Assembly: GCA_963576735.1 (NCBI GenBank)
Contig: OY755174.1
Span: 4,588,001-4,652,000, forward strand
Source: Bedellia somnulentella
Taxonomy: Eukaryota > Arthropoda > Insecta > Lepidoptera > Bedelliidae
Length of the DNA: 64,000 bases
Reading direction: 5' to 3'
Shown: one piece after another, positions 23,401 to 32,290 of the stretch
How positions within the stretch are numbered: position 1 is the stretch's first letter
Layout of the letters: each line of letters starts with the position of its first letter
Notes under the pieces: generated by a model
Told to the model about the DNA's origin: nothing
Database searches by the model: none
The model's input: the letters and a program-made list of their open reading frames with translations, nothing else
Program-made: the position numbers and the translations under genes

Positions 23401-26377
23401 GAAAACTTGTCAAATGAGAACAGTAAGAGATGCGATGCCAAGAAGAGTGGGACTCGCAAACAGAAGAAACGCGCCAAGCCATATGCTAGAGAGGTGCTCA
23501 TGTGCCAGGTCATGCAGAATATGTGTGGAGGCTATTTTAATGTAAGTTAATTGGTGATATTAACCCTTCAGCGGTTGAGAGGCGCCACTTAAAACGTTAT
23601 TTGTGACAGCTATAAAGACTTGTTTTGCATACTGTATTGTAGCCGCCGAGATCGATTAATTATTTTAGCGGAAATGCTAATTTAAACTTTTTAAACGGTG
23701 TTCCTCTGAGGGGTCAAGCGAAGTTGTAAATTTAGTTTATGCGCTGGCTTCACTCTATATCTCCAACTCGATATTAGGCCTCGGCTCGCGGAAAAAAGCC
23801 GCACAGCGGAAGCGGCAAACTTTTGCGTGATTTATTATCCCCCATCAGAATGGGTATTTGTTTTTATTGTACTTTTGGGTATTTGTTTTTGCGCAATTTT
23901 TAATATCACCAGGTTACTAGGCTAATACAATATCGAATGTATTATAGAATGAGAAAAAACCGCTCGGTAAATATTCGCTGTGCGAACGAGGCCTTAATGA
24001 GTTGTCCAAAATACAATGTGATGAAATTTTATGCAATTTATTGGTTTAGATGACAATGTATTTAATAATTGAAATAAAACGTTACCGTCTATTTATGTAC
24101 ATAATAATAAATCAATAAAAATTTGCGTTATTACTTATTACTCAAGATTAGTATATTGTTTCCCTTTGCAAACGCTTCTTGAAGATCAATTCACCGACTG
24201 CCATATTATATAGTTATTTAAGATTAAATAGTAGAGCTCTGTAGCGTGGAATTACAATAGCACTAACCCATATCTTCGCGTAACAAAGAAATTTCTAATT
24301 CAGTACCTGTCTTCCTTTTTTTTGGATAGGTTATAGTCCTAGGTATATGTATTTATGGCTAATTGTTAAAATAATCCAAAAAAATATCATAGAGTAGACT
24401 TTCTCATCTTACTAATTTACATATTCTCCAATCCCAGGCCTTAGTAGCATTCAAGTTGCAAGGTAAAATCAAGCAGCCAATATCCCAGTTCGACAACGAG
24501 GCAGTGAGATACAAACATCGCTTCGCTCCGCTCGCCGTACTGACTCCGCCGCAAGTCCATTATCACGAGTTTTGTGAGATGACACAGCCGTTTCAGTAAG
24601 TGGATTTGTCATTTAACTTGGTGTTTATGTCGTATATTAAAGTTGCAAGGTAAAATCAAGCAGCCAATATACTAGTTCGACAAAGAGGCAGTGAGATACA
24701 AACATCGCTTCGCTCCGCTCGCCGTACTGGATTTGTTGTTGAATTTTGTGTTTATGACGTGTAACCCCGAATAGTTGGTACAGGTCATAGGGGTTAGTAT
24801 TGAAAAATAACACCAACCACAACCACGTGTTCAATGTACTCACAGAGTTCAGTATTTACTTTACCGACCGAATTACTAATTAGTGTTGTTTAAGGCTAAG
24901 CTTTAAGATTTTCAAAGCTTCGAGAGTCAATACCTTTAAGCTTGCAGCTTAAAGGCTTTGAGCCTTTTAAACTGGAGTCCTTAAAGCTTCAAAGTCCAGT
25001 TTTAAAATTACTACATCTATATGTGTAAAATAATGTTATGTTAGTAACACATTTTGTAACAAACGAACACTTGAATCAATCTGTTTTAAAATGTCTGGAG
25101 AGGTAATCAGGAGAGTAACATAGTATATACCGATAGTAAACCGAATTCATCCAAAGCATGGTAAACAAATTCAGCGTGATGACGCTGAACGTCGTTAGCA
25201 TTCAACAATAATAACCACCGATAAGTGTTCAATGTACTCACAGGGTTAAGTATATACTTTAATAGGGCATATTGGCTTCGATTATTACTAACACGTTTCT
25301 TTCCGAGGAAGTCCCGAAGTTCAAGGTATAAGGCCTAAGGACTTAAATGTCTCCAATAGGTTTCGTGGCTGAAAGAAGAAAATCTCGGGATTTGAAAGAT
25401 AAACATTTTACGACTTAGAATGCTATCGAAAACTACCATTTATATTAATGTATGATATTATTTTTTGGTTGGTATAGTAACAGCAAACTATACAATTATT
25501 GTTAAATTAGGATCGCGGTTGACAGAGAAAAATATGTCTCAGTGGTAATTTGTTTCGTTATAATTGCAGGTATGAAAATCCAGTTATACTGTACCTGGGT
25601 GGATGCAAACACTTTCAACATGCGAGGACGTTGCTGGAAACAATCACTGTGCCAGATCAAGAGGTAATTTCAACTTGCAATGTTTGTGCAAAATGTTGTT
25701 TTTAATGTATATTTATTTGCGGTTTTTAGAGATATTTATTGTTTAATTTTTCAACATTTTTCTTATTGCTCAGTTTATAGAGCCTCCCTTTATGTTGTTT
25801 TTATTTATTTGATATTTTTGCTCTATGTTTCTGTGATTTAGTTACGGCGTATTTATATATTTAATCATTCTTTTTAGACTTGTTGTAAGATTGAAATACT
25901 TGTTTGCATGTAAAAAGGTAACCGATATAAGTTTGGACTGATATCAAGGATTGTCCTTGAATTGAAGTTTTAACAGTGTTAAATAAATCTCTCTAGAACG
26001 GCTTGAACGAATCTTATAGTTGGGCTGTATGTTTGGTAGGCCTGATAATTAGGATACTACATAAAAAAAAGTTGTATGTTTGGTAGGCCTAATAATTAGG
26101 ATAGTACATAAAAAAAAAACTTATGCCACTTGATGACAGGAGGAATGTTACTTCATGATGAAAATTAATTCATGTTTTTTTTTATGATTTATAAGTCAGG
26201 AAAAAAATAGTATAAAACCATATTGTATCTTTTCAGGTAACAGATCTGTTGAAGGTAGCCAAAACGAATTTCGTGGTGCTAAAACTTCTCGCAGGTGGTC
26301 ACAAAAGAGATTGCACTACACAGCCCGAGTTTGATTTCTCTGTACATAGACATTTTCCCATCATCAAACTTGTGTAA
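5428..26377 (+). CDS. Naa35: N-alpha-acetyltransferase 35, NatC auxiliary subunit (Mak10 family)
   Basis: Fourteen exons join to 712 codons: 5428-5459, 7603-7685, 8186-8337, 9140-9363, 10366-10546, 11450-11639, 13488-13669, 14895-15092, 16910-17050, 21909-22078, 23349-23541, 24438-24595, 25570-25663, 26237-26377 (stop 26375-26377). All introns are GT-AG and all phases join cleanly; human NAA35 is about the same length (725 aa). Diagnostic blocks are [20 protein letters not shown] (exon 3), [19 protein letters not shown] (exon 4), [19 protein letters not shown] (exon 7), [12 protein letters not shown] (exon 9), [20 protein letters not shown] (exon 10) and [15 protein letters not shown] near the end. 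In the family, this subunit anchors NatC to the ribosome and supports the catalytic subunit Naa30 with Naa38, acetylating Met-Leu/Ile/Phe/Trp starts in the cytoplasm. The acidic first exon ([11 protein letters not shown]) starts at the first in-frame ATG. Introns 1-13 are loaded with mobile elements; the exons themselves show no lesion. Confidence 0.95.
5460..6415. other. Naa35 intron 1, unique AT-rich part
   Basis: No repeat or secondary gene recognised in this part of the intron. Confidence 0.35.
6416..6572 (-). repeat. Family A retroposon, internally deleted
   Basis: Begins catgtactcacggctatcaa and ends cttacggacactacagagc; the middle is shortened. Confidence 0.6.
7273..7385 (+). mobile_element. 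Family B palindromic copy without a tRNA-like core
   Basis: The left arm aaaagatgttttaaaggaaa and its reverse complement tttcctttaataacatctttt flank a pyrimidine-rich centre and a short remnant cgccagtgtcg. The left-arm flank ggggattattactcataaat is the family's 3' unique sequence in inverse orientation. Confidence 0.6.
7738..7910 (-). repeat. Family C SINE, partial
   Basis: Matches the 3' half of family C: ctaatatttctgaaccgcatgtga, the gtgtactcacgtgatag-like part and ggcctatcgcc. The tRNA-like head is missing. Confidence 0.6.
8445..8560 (+). repeat. tRNA-like SINE fragment
   Basis: Contains a T-arm-like block gcaggttcgaatcctgc preceded by ggtggaggtc and followed by a unique tail. No complete cloverleaf is present, so it is a SINE remnant and not a tRNA gene. 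Confidence 0.45.
8562..8773 (-). repeat. Family A retroposon
   Basis: From acatacatacatatacgcac to ctaagccggcacaac; shortened in the centre. Confidence 0.7.
8838..8925. repeat. Palindrome made of family B 3' ends
   Basis: The 3' end ccccacgtgaggttttcatg (right) is mirrored by cctcacgtgattactaataa (left) around actctgtagagt, giving two tail ends head to head without the tRNA-like part. Confidence 0.6.
9415..9830 (+). mobile_element. Family D LINE 3' end, broken RT C-terminus
   Basis: The frame from 9423 reads [18 protein letters not shown] and then [19 protein letters not shown], the C-terminal region typical of LINE reverse transcriptases. It is then broken by stops. It ends in the family D tail (aagtggcgatcgatagtctc ... 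actccaatgggaactaatgg). Confidence 0.7.
9843..10000 (+). repeat. Family C SINE, 5' half
   Basis: Carries the tRNA-like head (cgtgcagacgatgagggttcaaatc) and body to cctacatggctaagttgtac; the 3' half is absent. Confidence 0.65.
10221..10258. repeat. Perfect 38-bp palindrome
   Basis: ttcattctttaaatgtac is followed by at and by its exact reverse complement. It lies in Naa35 intron 4 and belongs to no repeat family I can see. Confidence 0.85.
10762..11150 (+). mobile_element. Family A copy with TSD, split by family B
   Basis: A 12-bp TSD gtaaaaaatata lies at 10750-10761 and 11151-11162, which fixes both ends of this family. A family B copy (10901-11031) sits inside with its own TSD. Confidence 0.85.
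10901..11031 (-). mobile_element. Family B SINE, palindromic copy with 13-bp TSD
   Basis: Flanked by aacctttatttca (10888-10900 and 11032-11044). The 3' unique end (aaatctttttgttcatgaaa, inverse) is followed by two mirrored arms aataaataaaggaaagaaaa / ttttctttcctttatttatt around only 13 bp of the tRNA-like core (cccgcctgtgtcg). Confidence 0.85.
11867..12705. mobile_element. PIF/Harbinger-type DNA transposon, 839 bp, defective
   Basis: Terminal inverted repeats GGGCCAGTTTTTTGATCCGT and its complement at the right end, with a TTA target duplication (11864-11866 and 12706-12708); 3-bp TWA duplications define PIF/Harbinger. Subterminal parts are also mirrored (aactatagttaaa-type blocks). The interior near 12220-12300 gives a short frame with [18 protein letters not shown], which resembles the start of a Harbinger transposase, with stops around it. 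Non-functional. Confidence 0.8.
12726..12890 (+). repeat. Family A fragment, degenerate
   Basis: Carries attagggctttttag, tgacccatcaccgac and the ccaaaagtgactaaaattt part in the right order. Confidence 0.5.
12953..13208 (-). repeat. Family A retroposon, full length
   Basis: From acatacatacacatacatac to ctaagccgacactacacagc. A good representative of the family consensus. Confidence 0.85.
13722..13941 (+). mobile_element. Family A retroposon with 14-bp TSD
   Basis: TSD aatttccaattctg (13708-13721) and aatttccaatcctg (13942-13955), one mismatch. The 3' tail is short (ggtatgtatgt). Confidence 0.85.
13958..14120 (+). mobile_element. RTE-like LINE 3' end
   Basis: Reads as a degenerate RT C-terminus (VGLPQG..., [14 protein letters not shown]) and ends tggctgaatgatgtgatat. 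The same segment is seen at 50930-51060. Confidence 0.6.
14136..14379 (-). repeat. Family A retroposon, subfamily with 'taacggggtag'
   Basis: From catacatacacatactcacgg to ctaagccgacactagacgg. Shares cccttaacggggtagcc and gtaataataaatg with copies at 22629, 51412 and 61206, so these form one subfamily. Confidence 0.8.
14399..14570 (-). repeat. Family A fragment, truncated by the next copy
   Basis: Body from gaaaattccttaaagggtag to cctagtcgcctgttatgatc; the following copy starts immediately. Confidence 0.65.
14571..14828 (-). repeat. Family A retroposon, full length
   Basis: From atacatacattcatatactc to ctaagccggcactacacggc; sits directly against the preceding copy. Confidence 0.8.
15093..16909. 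other. Naa35 intron 8, mostly unique
   Basis: Contains a ctagctgacccgacagac motif at 15119, which I associate with ends of insect mobile elements, and an A-run at 15970-15991. No gene seen on either strand. Confidence 0.35.
17180..17267 (+). mobile_element. RTE-like LINE remnant, left half, split by a later LINE
   Basis: Encodes [20 protein letters not shown], matching the degenerate copy at 50590-51060 (cgagcccagtttggatgggc). The frame continues on the far side of the inserted LINE at 20472. Confidence 0.7.
17258..17267. repeat. Left target-site duplication of the LINE
   Basis: gccatatctt here is repeated at 20462-20471, on the other side of the LINE. Confidence 0.85.
17268..20461 (-). mobile_element. 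Non-LTR retrotransposon, 5'-truncated, recent
   Basis: Flanked by the 10-bp TSD gccatatctt. On the minus strand it ends in a (CAT)n tail (17268-17291), the microsatellite kind of tail seen in RTE-like LINEs. It is inserted in an older RTE-like remnant whose two halves flank it. The body starts directly at the ORF, with no 5' UTR, so the 5' part of the element is missing. Confidence 0.9.
17335..20466 (-). CDS. LINE endonuclease-reverse transcriptase, 1043 codons without a break
   Basis: Domain order: an AP-type endonuclease (about residues 1-240; SETH 26-29, GDFNARVG 137-144, TDHRLV 232-237), a linker, a reverse transcriptase (about 470-760; KAFDSVPR 609-616, [10 protein letters not shown] 662-671, YADD 725-728), and a C-terminal C2H2 finger (C1018, C1021, H1034, H1038). 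Together these do nicking and target-primed reverse transcription. The ATG (20464-20466) lies inside the target-site duplication, so this start is host sequence; homologues I know begin further upstream, so the N-terminus is probably cut. No stop or frameshift, which suggests recent insertion. Clade (RTE-like or another APE-type LINE) is uncertain. Confidence 0.9.
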   Translation of the reverse strand: MACPERKTAIVARELQRYNVDVAAFSETHLADEGELVEDGGGYTFFWKGTAASAPRRSGVGFAIKNHLVKRLEEYPVHISDRVTTLRLHLDKDNFLNVISVYAPTLDKTDDIKEKFYEELSQCLDSINAKEQILLLGDFNARVGRDYEAWPEVLGRHGVGRMNSNGHLLLSLCAQYGLAISNTMFRLAAKHKTTWMHPRSKHWHLIDYAIVRQRDVSQVHVTRVMRGAHCWTDHRLVVTKLQLRFRKPRRTISKKPASLNVDRLRDPEVRKKYAETLSEKLPGNQMDDVDATWGMLSSHVLETASVTLGKKDRRNEDWFDENDDVLRGALERHRGLLRQYSRRGGSVAAVKDSDVEFRRLSRHLKDKWWQEKAHHMQWLADTKQLGEFYSEVRKLIGKCFRAKVPLRSVDGESLLTSREEVLNRWAEHFDALLNVDRSANLQYISLMPQLPVVIELDEPLLRDEVVTAIRQQQNKRAVGIDLIPGELLKYGGEELHTMIWELFVRMWEEERVPNVFKVSRIQALYKNKGDRSSCDSYRGISLLSSPGKVFARVLLNRLTKLSEKILPETQFGFRPDRGTCEAIFSVRQLQEKSREQGRQLYLCFVDLEKAFDSVPREALWMVLGKLGCTEKFVGLLRLLHDNMQCCVAVDGEQSSFFPVTCGVKQGCVLAPTLFALYFAVVVREVLQVVSEGIRIRFRTDGSLFNLARLKARTKVSHAIITEIMYADDLCFVAESPGGLQQLMSVFHQVCLDFGLKISVKKTEVMSLDSHGHETLSINVGEDVLKQVDKFRYLGSTITSKCDLDAEINSRVGAAAAAFGKLCSKVFCSHDLRLATKVSVYMAVVLPNLLYASEAWCVHRRHIRTLDRFHLKCLRKVLKIKWSDRVRNTEVLRRANVGGIEAYLMRRQLRWCGHVSRMSEDRVAKRIFYSELEEGKRKHGGQLLRYKDVQKRHMKRCNIEPSNWEVLAAQRPEWRRLIQRRVSDFEEQRKADLDSKRDELKARQPCAIQYNYDSGMLTCPQCARVFTAKIGYISHLRAHGRRAD
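20472..20808 (+). mobile_element. RTE-like LINE remnant, right half
   Basis: 20481-20530 aligns with 50735-50780 of another copy (cagagcctcataag versus cagagtctaatgaa), and the text continues [12 protein letters not shown] and later [17 protein letters not shown] frames with stops. With 17180-17267 it forms one old element. Confidence 0.75.
20809..21908 (+). repeat. Tandem array of truncated Naa35 exon 10 copies
   Basis: Units of 224-230 bp. Exon-like parts begin, each after a tttcag acceptor, at 20998, 21228, 21457 and 21681, followed by the real exon 10 at 21909; a decayed partial unit lies at 20809-20997. Each unit repeats the first 107 or so bases of exon 10 ([20 protein letters not shown] and on to RIMI), then leaves the exon sequence at atgatcg(c/t)taattg and reaches an in-frame stop (for example TGA 21112-21114; TAG within unit 2). 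Units hold AATAAA words (for example 21161-21166). The acceptor and coding bases are well kept across units. Confidence 0.9.
22629..22899 (-). repeat. Family A retroposon with duplicated 5' end
   Basis: From atacatacatatactcacgg; the 5' end word ctaaaccgacactacacggc occurs twice in a row (22854-22899). Confidence 0.8.
23120..23320 (+). repeat. Family A retroposon, internally deleted
   Basis: From gctgtgtagtgtcggcttag to gccgtgagtatatg; ends just before the exon 11 acceptor of Naa35 (23347-23348). Confidence 0.75.
24234..24357 (+). repeat. Family A fragment, degenerate
   Basis: Has ctctgtagcgtggaattaca, atagcactaacccat and a worn 3' end ctaggtatatgtatttatg. Confidence 0.45.
24640..24729 (+). 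pseudogene. Partial copy of Naa35 exon 12
   Basis: Repeats exon 12 bases 24453-24542 with a few changes (tatactagtt for tatcccagtt, caaagag for caacgag), then jumps to a copy of the following intron start (gatttgttgttgaattttgt). It lies in intron 12, with no acceptor of its own. Confidence 0.85.
26027..26119 (+). repeat. Two tandem 47-bp units
   Basis: gtatgtttggtaggcct(g/a)ata followed by an A-run, twice in a row, in Naa35 intron 13. Confidence 0.8.
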
Positions 26378-26554
26378 ATAGTCAATTTATTTGTAAGATA
26401 GTTAGTATTATTATCTAAAAGTATATATTAAGACATTTTTTATTGTGTAAGCTATTGTGTTTAAATAATTAAAAGCAGATAAAATACATGAATGTTCTAT
26501 AGACTTGATTCGATTATGTATTCCTTTGAAAGCAAAATTAAAACTGTGGCGTGC

Positions 26555-26560
26555 AATAAA
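26555..26560 (+). terminator. Polyadenylation signal of Naa35
   Basis: AATAAA about 180 bases after the stop codon; a second possible signal (ataaataaatt) follows near 26569. Confidence 0.6.
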
Positions 26561-26589
26561 ACAATGATAAATAAATTAACTTTTTTATT

Positions 26590-27089
26590 TGATCCATCTC
26601 AGCTTCTTTAATCCCATACATTATTTCTTTAACGGCTCTTTATTATATTACATTCATATTTTGCATTTCTTATAGAGCTGAGGAATAATATCTTATTATG
26701 TATTAGATGTGAATGTTGGTAATATTTGATTTAACTTTGCCTTAGCAAGTAAGTACCAGTAGACGTTATTACCAGGAAGTCTCTGGTAATAACATCTATA
26801 TTTTCTCATATATTTTTGTTGTGTATTATAAAGGGAGGTCAGCCACCCTCTTTGTTTATTTGTTAATGCAATCAACTTAAACTATTAAAAAATAAGAGAG
26901 TATTTAGTGTGTATGATGTAAAAAGATATGTGTATCAAACGCTATAACCAAGGAAAGCAAAATGAACATACAACGAACTTTATAGTCAATTGTCCAATGT
27001 TATAGAATGATACGTAATTAAAATTTCTCTTACAAATACAAGCTGGTACAGATATCACGGGCACGTCTATTTTAGTTTTCTTTTATAAG
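26590..27089. other. Intergenic between Naa35 and the next gene
   Basis: No frame or known repeat recognised. A small inverted pair agacgttattaccagg / cctggtaataacatc-like sits near 26762-26800. Confidence 0.3.
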
Positions 27090-27180
27090 TAATCTTTTTC
27101 CTACATAACTTCCCAAAGTGGCTGTATAATTTCCAGTTTTGAATGATTTTAGAGTTATAGCTCTGAGTTTATTTATGTAT
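27090..27180 (+). repeat. Family A fragment, degenerate
   Basis: Has ctttttcctacataacttcc, aaagtggctg and gagttatagctctgag in family order. Confidence 0.4.
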
Positions 27181-27208
27181 ATATTTTAACTATTGTAAGA
27201 CCACCAGC

Positions 27209-27346
27209 AGGGCAAGCACGAGCCGTGTTTAAACAAGTTATCGCGTGGGATAAAGCAGCCATCTCTTACGCACTTACTTATTATCGTATACTGCCATCTC
27301 ATTCTAACCGTTATCGTGTCGATAAAATAGCGCTCGTGCTTGCCCT
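27209..27346. mobile_element. Small inverted-repeat (MITE-like) element, 138 bp
   Basis: Ends are agggcaagcacgagc (27209-27223) and its complement gctcgtgcttgccct (27332-27346). A second copy lies at 34392-34530 in the opposite orientation. No coding capacity. Confidence 0.7.
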
Positions 27347-27943
27347 TCAGAAGTTATACTCAAATACACGCATAATAATACAATTATACATCTATTTTTG
27401 CAAGACATTAAAGAGCAGGTTATAAAGAGCATTTATAAAGCGTATTTTTTTAAAATTACTGGGTCCTTACTGATGTATAAATAAAATAGGAAGATGCATA
27501 AAAAATATTAGAAGTACAATAATATTAGCCGACTAGTTTATCTACAGAAGTGTTCTCTTAATACTAATATTTATTTTTTATTATGAAATCATGTTAATTT
27601 ATATTGAGTATTACTGAAAAACACTATACAATAATTTAAGTTGGCCGAAAATAACGACTTAACACAGTATATTATATATTTATGTGTATTTGTAGGAATA
27701 TCTGGCGTTAGATCACAAAAATATTTTGCTTTAGGATTGCATAGAGATAAAATACTGACTTAGAACTTTTGAACCTCACCTTCTTTTCATCTTGTAAACT
27801 TAATATAAGGTTTCTAATGAAATTTTACACATTTATTGTGAATAGCCACCGAATTGTACATCAGGGGCTAATATATGCCAATTTCGTTTTTAATAATATT
27901 ATATCCATCTATACTCCAAACCGTACCTAGATTAAACACGTAT
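27347..27943. other. AT-rich, probable 3' flank of the next gene
   Basis: Sequence downstream of the minus-strand gene ending at 27944; nothing else recognised. Confidence 0.3.
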
Positions 27944-30900
27944 TTATTCTTCATCCGATTCCGCCTCGGAAACATCAGTAACACAGTCATTTTGAACTGA
28001 GCCCACTTTTAAAAAATCCATTTGTTTGGGACCTGCAATCAAATAATTCAAATTTAAATGATCCTATCTGTACCCATGACTGTATATGTTTAAGTCTGTT
28101 TGGCGAAGCGAACTGTAACCCATTCTCCGTATAGTTTCACTTTATTCCCCTCTGAAATATTAATAGTGCAGTGGGAATATCGTGGATGACTTGGTGAAAA
28201 TCGCAGGAAGCAGATGGATTAGGGTTGCAGAGGACCCTTTGTTCTAGAAACCTTTGAAGGATGGGAGTGTGTAGGTAAGTCCTTGTAAGTGATAAGGACT
28301 TTAAAAAAAAGAGGTTATTAAAATAATATTTTTTAAAAATCAAGGTTCATAAGATATAAACTTTCAAAGTAGCAAAATTTGTGTGCCCCCCCCCCCTCTA
28401 ACTTTTGAAATAAGAAAGTCACAAATATAAATAAAATGTATGTTGTAGATCTCAATAAAAACTTACAACGTAAATTGGTGTAAACAAAATATATTCAGCA
28501 AATTTTGAGGTATAGCACTCAACTCAAACGTTCTAGCCGAATATCACCGAAGGGGTTGGCAGTGGTACCAATACTTCTGGACATCACGTGACAGTGCCAC
28601 CTAGTGTCCAGAGTAGGAACCCACGTTTTGCTTCGACAGTGTACTCACGTGATATAGTATGTACGTGATACGGGGCAGGCCCCGCCGCCTTTTTGTACGA
28701 ATGCCCGGCCATCGCCGTTTTGTACGAATACACTGTCACATGACTAAGTACAACTTATTTAACTTAGCCATGTGGGTTTCCTCACGATGTTTTGCCTCGT
28801 TGTGAACAACCATGATAAATTTACCACACATACGTATTTAGAAAAGACAAATTAGTGTAGGCCATACCCTGGATTAGAACACTAGTCGTCTGCACGATAA
28901 GCGGTGTTCTACCCACTAAGATATCATGTCGTTAGATATAGCACATTTTGCAAAACTGTAAATTTAACTTTGTATTTCATACAAACACTATGAAAAGCAA
29001 AGACAAGTTTGCGTTTTGATTTCATACACTAAAAATACATACATACATACATATACTCACGGCTATAAATCCCTAAAAGGGGTAGCCAGAGCTAAAGAAT
29101 AAGACATTCCTAAGCCACTTTTGTATATTCGAGTGGGGAAAAGATGGTAAAATAAAGGTTTTTGGTGATGAGTCTCTAACCGCATCGCCCGAAAATTTCT
29201 TAAAAGCCCCAATACCGTTAGTCGCCTCTTACGTACATCCACCGGAAGAAATGGGGTAGTGCTATTCTAAGCCGACACTACACAGCAAACATGAACACTA
29301 AAAATGAACATGTTATTCTTGATATATTGCATCGCTTACTTGAATACGTGTTACTACGAAACCCTCCACGACAAGCCGACTCGCACTTGGCCAATTTTAA
29401 GTATTTTTGATATTATATTATCATACAGAAAATTTATGCGGGTTTTTGTACTGTCTATATAATGTAGTGATGTTGGATGGCAGAATGCTGCTACATTGTA
29501 AAATTTCTGAAATGTTGTTCATTTAAATAAAATAAAAATAACGTACTCTCTTGGTAGACAACATTAGCACCAAAATCCGTAACAGGCATCGGCGTTATCG
29601 GACGATCTCCCTTGGGTGTCTCCTGCTCTTCTTCCTCTTCATCGCTTTCTATTATTATTTCTTCTTCTTCGCATTCTTCTATCTGTTTTGAAAAGCAGTA
29701 ATTATTACCTCTTATTTAATTATGTATGGGTACGCCTGAGCCCCTTCGAAAGGGCGTACCAATAATATGACACCCTCAAATTAAAAATTGTAAAAAGAAG
29801 ACACCTCGTTACAATTTAAGCTGTATCAATATTATTATAAATATTCAGTCAATTTTAATTAAAACTTTTAGAAGTGCATCGTCTAGGATATACATACACC
29901 TGCGTTTTGAAAAAACTCCCATACAAAACATACTAAATGTTTTGGTAGAAATAGGGATTAGTTCATTGAAAACCAATTTTGTGATTTTAAAAAGTCGAAT
30001 CTAAATAATAGAACGTACTTATTTGTATTATATCCGATGTATAGGTTCATTATCAGCAAAACCTAGACGTATGTATGTACCGAAAATGTAAGTTACAAAT
30101 AAAATAACATTTCCTTTAATTTTTACCCCACAAGGCCTGCGAGTCTACTCTGAATGGGGTGATTTAGCCAAAGTCCACCACAATGTCGGGTTACCGATCA
30201 CTACTGTTATTGCAGCAATCTGGAACGACGGATTTTCGGAACATATTGGGAATAGAACCATGACTTTAGGGTTGTTGACTAAGGGCCAGTTTTTTGATCC
30301 GGAGTTAAAAATATAACCATTTGTTACATTGACTATAGTTAAATGTCAAACCAGTAGTCAAATCGTAAATCCATTTTGGTTCGATATTTGACCATTAGTT
30401 ACTCTAACCACGGGTCAAAAAATGCATTTTGCTGATATCTAACTAATAGTTACGATATTTAACAAATTGTTGAGTTAACCACGGATCAAAAAACTGGCCC
30501 TAAGCACTCTATCGATCTTATTTTCCAGTGAAAACTTTAATTTGAGTAATTGAAAGCAATAAGATATACATACGCTGGGCTGGGCTACATAATTTGCCTG
30601 GCGGTTGGGATAGGAGCTTTAAAAGTATTTATGTAATTGAAATAAAGTAGTTTTAACATCAAATTATTCAAATAATACTAAACACGGTATGGTTTTGTGT
30701 TTAACTAGGTCTGTTTTACATTCTTTGTGCATTATAAAATCATTTACGTAATCCTTATATAGAAGAAAGGAAATAAGTTTACGACCAAACACCAGAACAA
30801 CACATACATACATATACTTATGGCTATAAATTCCAAAAATGGGTAGCCAGAACTTAGGAATTAGAAAATCTTTAGCCACTTTAGGCAGTTGAGTAAAGAA

Positions 30901-31162
30901 AGTTAGTAAAATAAAGACAGCACATACATACATTATCTACCTGAATATCAAGGTCAAACGATTGCTGTTTCTTCCTGAACTCCAGCAAGGCTGACGAAGA
31001 AGTCCCTTCTTTGGCACTTGTAGTAAACTTCACTACGCTAGGCGACGGGGTTCCCTCACACGGCCCTCCTTCGTTCACGTAGCCAACATCCAAGTTCAGA
31101 GGCAGTTTTGGGCCTGAAGATCGACGACGCCGCATCTGACATTCTGGCTTAGATTCCGCCAT
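27944..31162 (-). CDS. Unknown acidic protein, 148 aa, three exons
   Basis: Exons in transcript order: 31162-30941 (74 codons), 29682-29547, 28032-27944; phases 0 and 1 join cleanly and all splice sites are GT-AG. The N-terminus has a basic cluster RRRRSS, then SSSALLEFRKKQQSFDLDIQ, which looks like a short helical segment. Exon 2 starts with an acidic run (EECEEEEIIIESDEEEEEQE) followed by TPKGDRPITPMPVTDFG, with proline-directed Ser/Thr sites. The C-terminus is acidic (VSEAESDEE). No signal peptide or membrane segment. Composition suggests a soluble, partly disordered, possibly phosphorylated nuclear or cytosolic protein, but I do not recognise the family. Intron 1 holds family A and PIF-type insertions, and intron 2 families A and C. 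Confidence 0.75.
28519..28936 (-). mobile_element. Family C SINE, near full length
   Basis: Flanked by tatagcac (28511-28518 and 28937-28944). The tRNA-like head lies at the right end (reading ttagtgggtagaacacc on the minus strand) and the 3' tail on the left. It contains a local duplication around cccggccatcgccg. Confidence 0.7.
29038..29294 (-). mobile_element. Family A retroposon, full length, 11-bp TSD
   Basis: TSD acactaaaaat (29027-29037 and 29295-29305). Its minus-strand 5' end is tcatgtttgctgtgtagtgt, which is a little longer than other copies. Confidence 0.85.
30283..30500. mobile_element. PIF/Harbinger-type MITE, 218 bp
   Basis: TIRs GGGCCAGTTTTTTGATCC and complement, TAA duplication (30280-30282 and 30501-30503). 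It is an internal-deletion relative of the 839-bp element at 11867-12705 and keeps only its subterminal sequences. Confidence 0.85.
30801..30916 (-). repeat. Family A retroposon, 5'-truncated
   Basis: From cacatacatacatatacttatgg to gtaaaataaag; flanks share cacatacatacat, so a duplication is possible but masked by the tail. Confidence 0.65.
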
Positions 31163-32199
31163 TTTGTATGGTTTTCTGTAATCAAGTTATCATAACTTAC
31201 ATTATGTACAAACAGTCAGTATTATAAAGATATTTCAGCGCCCTTGGATGCAGAAATTATAAGAAAGGCAACAAAGTACTTAGTAAAGATACAACTTAAA
31301 TATAAAGTAAGTAACAAAAGAATAAAATGTGATAAACACTTGTATCGTAATAATACATTAAATTCAAAACTCTTACAATTTCGATTCAGCCAAATTAGAA
31401 TTAGCTAAACTATGTTCTTGGTGTGAGTACTAGCGAAGGAATCGATTCAGCGCAGTTGCGACTATACGAAGCCTTAGAATGTTAATCTTCTGAGTTTTGT
31501 CCCATTGGTTGTCAACAAGTGAGGAATATTGGTTTAAAAATATTTAACTAATTTGTTAATGTATATTTAAAGCTATCTTCTTTATTTATTGTTTAAATTT
31601 TATCCATCTTAATCTCTTCATCTTTAACACGCGTGCACAGAAGTGCGTGTAAGAATACAGATATACTGACACCGCTTTTTAAAACAGATTTAGTAGTTTA
31701 GGTTCTTTGGTTGTAATTACATTTTACATTCACAGCATGACAAATTTATTAACTGTCTTATTGGCGTTACCGTTGTCACCACTGCTACCTGTATCAGTCT
31801 TAAAACCACTACATGACCTACATGACCTGTCTTTACTGAACCCTAAAGCGATGTATTTTTTTTAAGTTATAACTGGGTTATTAAGTTAAAACGTACATAC
31901 ACCCAGTTTTTCGAGGCTAGAAATACATGCAAAGGTCCAGAATTGTAAATTCTTCAATGAAAGTTTTGTGGAGGAAAGATTATTGAAACCATATTTCCAA
32001 AAACCGCTTAAGTACCCCCAAAGCGCTAACGTTCCTCTTGCAACAGTTCAGTTACTCGTAGTACTGTTTTATTTATTTCTATCTGAATGCCACCTTTTGC
32101 TGTTGCACAATTGTCGAATTAAATATTATTTTTACCCCTATCTGAATAATGGTTGAGAGAATTAACGAAGTATTATAATCTGGTATAAGTATTTTGGGT
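31163..32199. other. Intergenic; upstream of the acidic-protein gene
   Basis: Holds the presumed promoter of the minus-strand gene (31163 upward). No frame or repeat recognised. Confidence 0.3.
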
Positions 32200-32290
32200 G
32201 TAGATGGAGCTCGAGAGGTTCGCCAGGAAAATACAAAGTGGCGTCTGCCTGCCCCTATGGGAACTAATAGCGTCAGTATATGAATGTATG
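32200..32290 (+). repeat. Family D LINE 3' end
   Basis: gctcgagaggttcgccagga ... acaaagtggcgtctgcctgc ... gggaactaatagcgtcagta, the terminal part of the family. Confidence 0.65.
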
